This document shows, in pieces, positions 7,187 to 10,005 of a DNA stretch of 10,005 bases (position 1 is its first letter; every line of letters starts with the position of its first letter). The stretch is taken from assembly GCA_016217865.1 (NCBI GenBank), contig JACRFO010000070.1, forward strand, positions 1 through 10,005, given 5' to 3'. A model generated the notes under the pieces. That model was not told where the DNA came from and made no database searches. It saw nothing but the letters and a program-made list of their open reading frames with translations. This stretch comes from Candidatus Kerfeldbacteria bacterium. Its GTDB lineage: Bacteria; Patescibacteriota; Patescibacteriia; SBBC01; CAIJZX01. The position numbers were made by a program, and so were the translations under genes.

Positions 7187-8246
7187 TAGCATCACCCTGA
7201 CGCGGATACTGACTACTGCGGCCGGCTGGCACGCCTCCGACCTGCACTTTATCGTTGGGAATCAACCGTCGGTCCGGGTCGACGGGAAGTTGAAGATGCT
7301 CGAAGATGAGCAAATCGTCACACCGGAGTTCATCGAAGCCGTAGCGGCGATTGTCCTGAACGACCAACAACGGACCCAACTAGCTGCCCAGAAAGACGTC
7401 CTGGCCGCGTTCAGCCTCAACCCGCAAGTTCGCTTCAAAGTCACAGCCGTCTACCAACGCGGCTCGCTTGCCATTTCGCTGCACTTCATCGCGGCCTCGA
7501 TTCGACGGCTTGAGGATTTAGCCTTGCCGGCGCCGGTCAGCCAGTTTCCCAACCTAACGAAAGGACTCGTCATCATCACCGGGCCATACGGATCCGGCAA
7601 GACGACAACCATGAACGCCATCGTCAACGCCATAAACGAAACGCGCGCGGCCAACATCGTCACCGTCGAGCAGCCCATTGAGTACCTCTTTGTCAATAAC
7701 AAGAGCCTTATCGAACAGCGGGAAATCGGCCGTGATGCGCTGACGTCGGAGCAGGCGATTCTGGCCGCTAGTCGGGAGGACGTTGATGTCATCGTCGTAT
7801 CGGAAGCGACGAGTTCCTCGGTGATCGAAGCGCTCCTGAATGCGGCCGAAGCCAGTCGCCTCGTTCTGACCACGATGGCGACGGATTCGGTCATCGGAAC
7901 GATTGATAAAATTCTCAACAGCTTTCCGTCGGCTGATCTTCCGAAAATCCGGACGCAGTTGTCCTCGGTTCTCGGCGGGATTGTCAGCCAACGCCTCCTG
8001 CCGCGAATTGGTGGTGGGGAAGTCGCGGTGGCGGAAGTGATGGTTCCGACTGCGCCGACGCGGGCAGTCATTCGTGATGGCGCGCTGGTGCAATTGGCGA
8101 ACGTCATCCAAACGTCGCGCGGTTCCGGTCTCGTTTCGCTCGATCGGCAATTGGCCCAGCTCGTGCAGTCTGGTACGATTACACTTGAAGACGCGCTCCA
8201 GAACGCCCAGGATCCAACCGTCTTGTCCACGCTCAAATCGACCTAG
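7173..8246 (+). CDS. pilT: PilT-like ATPase with substituted Asp-box, Walker B and His-box residues
   Basis: 357 residues, the normal PilT length, with the usual order: N-terminal ASDLHFIVGNQPSVRVDGKL (21-40), VYQRG (93-97), Walker A GPYGSGKTT (137-145), EQREIG (181-186) and the C-terminal SQRLLPR (272-278). Key positions differ from family consensus. The Asp box reads VEQPIEY (165-171), with Gln where Asp is normal. Walker B reads DVDVIVVSEATS (203-214) instead of DPDVILVGEMRD; the catalytic Glu E211 is kept. In the His box both histidines are gone: SRLVLTTMAT (228-237) against GHLVLSTLHT. It probably binds nucleotide but hydrolysis or subunit coupling may be altered. PilT drives pilus retraction; here it could be a weak motor, a PilU-like accessory, or a regulator of PilB (inference). 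It overlaps the receiver gene by 14 nt, with AGGA at 7159-7162 as a modest ribosome site. The frame is intact throughout, arguing for selection. Confidence 0.87.
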   Translation: MGTTDSITLTRILTTAAGWHASDLHFIVGNQPSVRVDGKLKMLEDEQIVTPEFIEAVAAIVLNDQQRTQLAAQKDVLAAFSLNPQVRFKVTAVYQRGSLAISLHFIAASIRRLEDLALPAPVSQFPNLTKGLVIITGPYGSGKTTTMNAIVNAINETRAANIVTVEQPIEYLFVNNKSLIEQREIGRDALTSEQAILAASREDVDVIVVSEATSSSVIEALLNAAEASRLVLTTMATDSVIGTIDKILNSFPSADLPKIRTQLSSVLGGIVSQRLLPRIGGGEVAVAEVMVPTAPTRAVIRDGALVQLANVIQTSRGSGLVSLDRQLAQLVQSGTITLEDALQNAQDPTVLSTLKST

Positions 8247-8249
8247 TCC

Positions 8250-9461
8250 ATGCCTGTCTACGATTACAAAGCAAAAGACCCGAGCGGTGCGAGCGTCACC
8301 GGCGCCGTTGAAGCGCCGAATGACATTGTCGCCCAGGACACCTTGAAGGAACGGGGGCTCGTCGTTGTCGCGCTCAACGAACGGAAGAAGCACACGCTCT
8401 TCCAGTCGAGTTTAGGCTTCTTCAACCGCGTTCCGCGGAAAGACGTCGTGCTCTTTGCCCGGCAGTTGGCGGTCATGATTTCGGCGACAGTTCCAATCGT
8501 GCAATCGCTGCGCATCCTCGTTAAACAAACGTCAAACATCACCTTCAAGATTATCATTTCGGAAATCGCCGATGAAGTTGATGGCGGCGCAAAACTCTCT
8601 TCGAGCTTGGCCCGGTACCCGCAAGCGTTCTCCGATTTCTTTATCTACATGGTCCGCTCCGGCGAAACGACCGGTAAACTCGATGAAACGCTGAACTACT
8701 TGGCTGACCAGCAAGAAAAAGATTACGACCTCGAATCGAAAATCCGTGGCGCGATGATCTACCCGGCCTTCATCGTCGGCGCGATGGCCGTCATTGGTGT
8801 GTTGATGATGATTTTCGTCATTCCGAAACTGACCGGAGCGCTGATCGCTGGCGGAGCCGAATTGCCGGTCGCGACGAAGCTGCTGATCGGGTTGAGTAGT
8901 TTCCTGACGCATTTCTGGTGGCTGCTCATTGCGATCGGGGTCATCGTCTTCGTCTTCGGACGGCTCTACCTCCGGACGCCTAGCGGACGACGGCAGTTTG
9001 ACGTCCTGAAGTTCCACTTGCCGATCTTCGGCGGAATTTTTGAAAAGATTTACCTCGTTCGGTTCTCCCGGAGTTTCTCAACGCTGATCGCCAGCGGTAT
9101 TCCGGTCACGCGCGCCTTGGAAATCGTCGCCGACGTGATTGGGAATATCATCTACAAAGAACTGACGACCCAGACCATCACGGAAGTCGAAGCTGGTAAT
9201 TCAATCGCCTCGGTCTTCATCCAGAGCAAAGTCGTCCCGCCGATGCTACCGCAGATGATGATCGTCGGCGAACAAACTGGTAAACTTGACCTCATTTTGG
9301 ACAAACTAGCAGCGTTCTACGCGAAGGAATTGGAGAACCTCGTCGCCAACCTTGTCAGCATCATCGAGCCGCTCATCCTCGTCGTCATGGGTGTCGCCGT
9401 CGCCGTGATTGTTATGGCTGTCCTGCTGCCGATGTACAATTTGTCGAATGCGATTTCCTAG
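8250..9461 (+). CDS. pilC: PilC, inner-membrane platform protein of the type IV pilus
   Basis: 403 residues, the standard PilC/GspF length. The N-terminus MPVYDYKAKDPSGASVTG is the classic PilC opening. Two T2SSF domains follow: about 68-191 with FARQLAVMISATVPIVQSL, and about 271-394 with FSRSFSTLIASGIPVTRALE. Each carries the VxSGExTGKL / VGEQTGKL signature (135-144 and 339-346). Membrane helices lie at about 171-191, 222-240 and 372-394. PilC sits in the centre of the PilB ring and transfers ATPase movement to pilin assembly (family knowledge). It is the last gene of the operon, 3 nt (TCC) after the pilT-like stop and without Shine-Dalgarno. No terminator hairpin follows; the pilin promoter begins within about 20 nt of the stop. 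Confidence 0.96.
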   Translation: MPVYDYKAKDPSGASVTGAVEAPNDIVAQDTLKERGLVVVALNERKKHTLFQSSLGFFNRVPRKDVVLFARQLAVMISATVPIVQSLRILVKQTSNITFKIIISEIADEVDGGAKLSSSLARYPQAFSDFFIYMVRSGETTGKLDETLNYLADQQEKDYDLESKIRGAMIYPAFIVGAMAVIGVLMMIFVIPKLTGALIAGGAELPVATKLLIGLSSFLTHFWWLLIAIGVIVFVFGRLYLRTPSGRRQFDVLKFHLPIFGGIFEKIYLVRFSRSFSTLIASGIPVTRALEIVADVIGNIIYKELTTQTITEVEAGNSIASVFIQSKVVPPMLPQMMIVGEQTGKLDLILDKLAAFYAKELENLVANLVSIIEPLILVVMGVAVAVIVMAVLLPMYNLSNAIS

Positions 9462-9477
9462 CGAGAAATGGCCAAAA

Positions 9478-9487
9478 GTGCTATACT
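9478..9487 (+). promoter_or_regulatory. Extended -10 promoter element of the pilin gene
   Basis: TG-C-TATACT (9479-9487) is an extended -10 element whose 10-mer GTGCTATACT is identical to that of the pilM promoter. At 16-18 bp upstream the -35 region (about 9458-9465) is poor (near TAGCGA), so the element would rely on its TGn extension or an activator. Predicted transcription start is about 9493-9495, giving a leader of about 115 nt. It lies immediately after the pilC stop, which would let pilin be made independently of, and in larger amounts than, the machinery genes. Confidence 0.65.
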
Positions 9488-9490
9488 AAC

Positions 9491-9499
9491 TGTGGATAA
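9491..9499 (-). promoter_or_regulatory. Perfect DnaA-box 9-mer overlapping the predicted pilin transcription start
   Basis: TGTGGATAA is the exact reverse complement of the strong DnaA box TTATCCACA. It overlaps the predicted pilin transcription start, where a bound protein would block RNA polymerase. A given 9-mer occurs on either strand of 10 kb by chance with expectation about 0.08. No second box was noticed nearby, so an origin is not supported. Confidence 0.35.
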
Positions 9500-9535
9500 C
9501 AAAATATAACGTGAACGATAGGTAGACGCTGGGAT

Positions 9536-9566
9536 CTAGTGATCAGAACGGATCCGTGATCTCTAG
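9536..9566 (+). promoter_or_regulatory. Palindromic stem-loop with four GATC sites in the pilin leader
   Basis: CTAGTGATCA (9536-9545) pairs with TGATCTCTAG (9557-9566) with a single mismatch around an 11-nt loop that itself contains the palindrome CGGATCCG (9549-9556). GATC occurs at 9533, 9541, 9551 and 9558. There is no U-tract, so this is not an intrinsic terminator. It could be an RNA hairpin that stabilises the pilin message or a DNA operator for a dimeric regulator. Confidence 0.5.
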
Positions 9567-9591
9567 CCTCGTCTGTCTCTCGTTCATCTCC

Positions 9592-9603
9592 GGAAGGAGG
9601 TGA
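9592..9603 (+). promoter_or_regulatory. Very strong Shine-Dalgarno of the pilin gene
   Basis: GGAAGGAGGTGA contains AAGGAGGTGA, complementary to nearly the whole anti-Shine-Dalgarno tail of 16S rRNA, with 8 nt between AGGAGG and the ATG at 9609. It fixes the pilin start. It contrasts with five genes of the upstream operon that have no recognisable ribosome site. Confidence 0.92.
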
Positions 9604-9608
9604 AACAC

Positions 9609-10005
9609 ATGACCACACAAAAGAAAGGATTTACGCTCATCGAACTGCTTGTCGTTATCGCCATCATTGGTATTCTTTCGGCGATTGGTTTGGTTTCCCT
9701 CAACGGCGCTCGTGAAAAAGCCCGGGACGCCCAACGTCAATCGGATATCGCTACGATGCGAACCGCGTTGCAGCTCTACACCGATGACCATACCAACCAG
9801 TACCCGACAGTTGCGGCAACTGGTGTCATTGAAGATGTCGGCGGAAACTTCGAAACCGCGATGGTAACGGAATACCTCCCGACGACGCCGGCTGCGACCG
9901 GTGCGGCTGGTGCTTGCGGCAATGCCAATAACTATTGGTATGCAGCAAACGGTACAAGCGGTACGTCGAACGACGCCACAACCTTTGCACTCGGCGCTCA
10001 ACTCG
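9609..10005 (+). CDS. Type IV prepilin, 3'-truncated by the window edge
   Basis: 132 codons are visible with no stop. The leader is seven residues (MTTQKKG) and is followed by FTLIELLVVIAIIGILSAIG, the canonical prepilin peptidase site: cleavage after G7, N-methylation of F8, and E12 as the conserved Glu at mature position 5. The hydrophobic N-terminal helix (8-30) continues into an amphipathic helix (NGAREKARDAQRQSDIATM, 32-50) and a variable head with YPTVAATG and CGNANNYWYAANG (103-115). One cysteine, C103, is visible; a partner may lie beyond the window. After peptidase processing the subunit is assembled by PilB and PilC (family knowledge). Its own promoter, structured leader and strong ribosome site suggest it is the major or an abundant pilin, but a minor pilin cannot be excluded. 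The prepilin peptidase gene is not in this window. Confidence 0.95.
   Translation, partial: MTTQKKGFTLIELLVVIAIIGILSAIGLVSLNGAREKARDAQRQSDIATMRTALQLYTDDHTNQYPTVAATGVIEDVGGNFETAMVTEYLPTTPAATGAAGACGNANNYWYAANGTSGTSNDATTFALGAQL

Noticed and set aside
7173..8246. Pseudogene status for the PilT-like gene
   Set aside because: The frame is full length with no stops or frameshift, N- and C-terminal family features are kept, and start and stop are tightly integrated with neighbours.
7451..8393. Long open frames on the minus strand opposite the pilT-like gene (261 and 279 codons)
   Set aside because: Their products are Arg- and Asp-rich without recognisable motifs, they lie antisense to a clear family member, and they are explained by the codon bias of the + strand gene.
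9491..9510. Replication origin (DnaA box next to an AT-rich stretch)
   Set aside because: Only one DnaA box was noticed, there is no repeat array or AT-rich unwinding region of useful length, and no dnaA or dnaN neighbour.
9505..9510. TATAAC as an alternative -10 for the pilin
   Set aside because: It lacks a TGn extension and any -35 match at 16-18 bp, whereas TGCTATACT just upstream is an extended -10.
9543..10001. Minus-strand open frame of 152 codons opposite the pilin
   Set aside because: It is antisense to an unambiguous prepilin and its strong ribosome site; the product resembles no known protein.

Overview
The window is a chromosomal type IV pilus (T4P) biogenesis locus. All ten genes lie on the + strand and are tightly packed. 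It probably comes from a candidate-phyla-radiation (Patescibacteria) bacterium. Pointers to that lineage are a pilM-N-O module without PilQ secretin or PilP lipoprotein, a small single-pass protein in the pilP slot, a stand-alone receiver protein between pilB and pilT, and a cysteine-rich surface protein with repeated G-W motifs. The lineage is inferred from gene content only. UGA serves as a normal stop (ends of pilN and of the receiver gene), which argues against the Gracilibacteria/Absconditabacteria code in which UGA is Gly.

Layout. Positions 1-1947 hold the 3' part of a large, secreted-looking, cysteine-rich protein whose beginning lies outside the window. A strong sigma70-type promoter (TTGACG, 17 bp, extended -10 TGCTATACT) follows at 1965-1993 and starts an eight-gene operon: pilM (2062-3129), pilN (3136-4068), pilO (4065-4727), a 93-residue membrane protein (4731-5012), pilB (5016-6770), a CheY-like receiver (6782-7186), a PilT-like ATPase (7173-8246) and pilC (8250-9461). 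A second promoter-like element carrying the same 10-mer GTGCTATACT lies at 9478-9487. It precedes a leader of about 115 nt with a perfect DnaA-box 9-mer, a palindromic stem-loop containing four GATC sites, and a full-length Shine-Dalgarno sequence. That leader belongs to a type IV prepilin gene (9609 onward) cut by the window end.

How the genes work together. PilM (cytoplasmic, actin-like), PilN and PilO (single-pass, coiled coil plus periplasmic-type domain) form the alignment complex. PilC is the polytopic platform. PilB is an apparently intact extension ATPase, and the prepilin is the subunit. The PilT-like protein sits where the retraction motor is expected, but several signature residues of that family are replaced. 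No prepilin peptidase, secretin or histidine kinase is present.

The most notable points are the degenerate PilT-like motor, the duplicated NLL motif in PilN, the contrast between starts without Shine-Dalgarno behind pyrimidine-rich linkers and the very strong pilin ribosome site, and the pilin leader architecture. No mobile elements, CRISPR arrays, tRNAs or rRNAs were seen. No gene-free stretch exceeds 300 bases.
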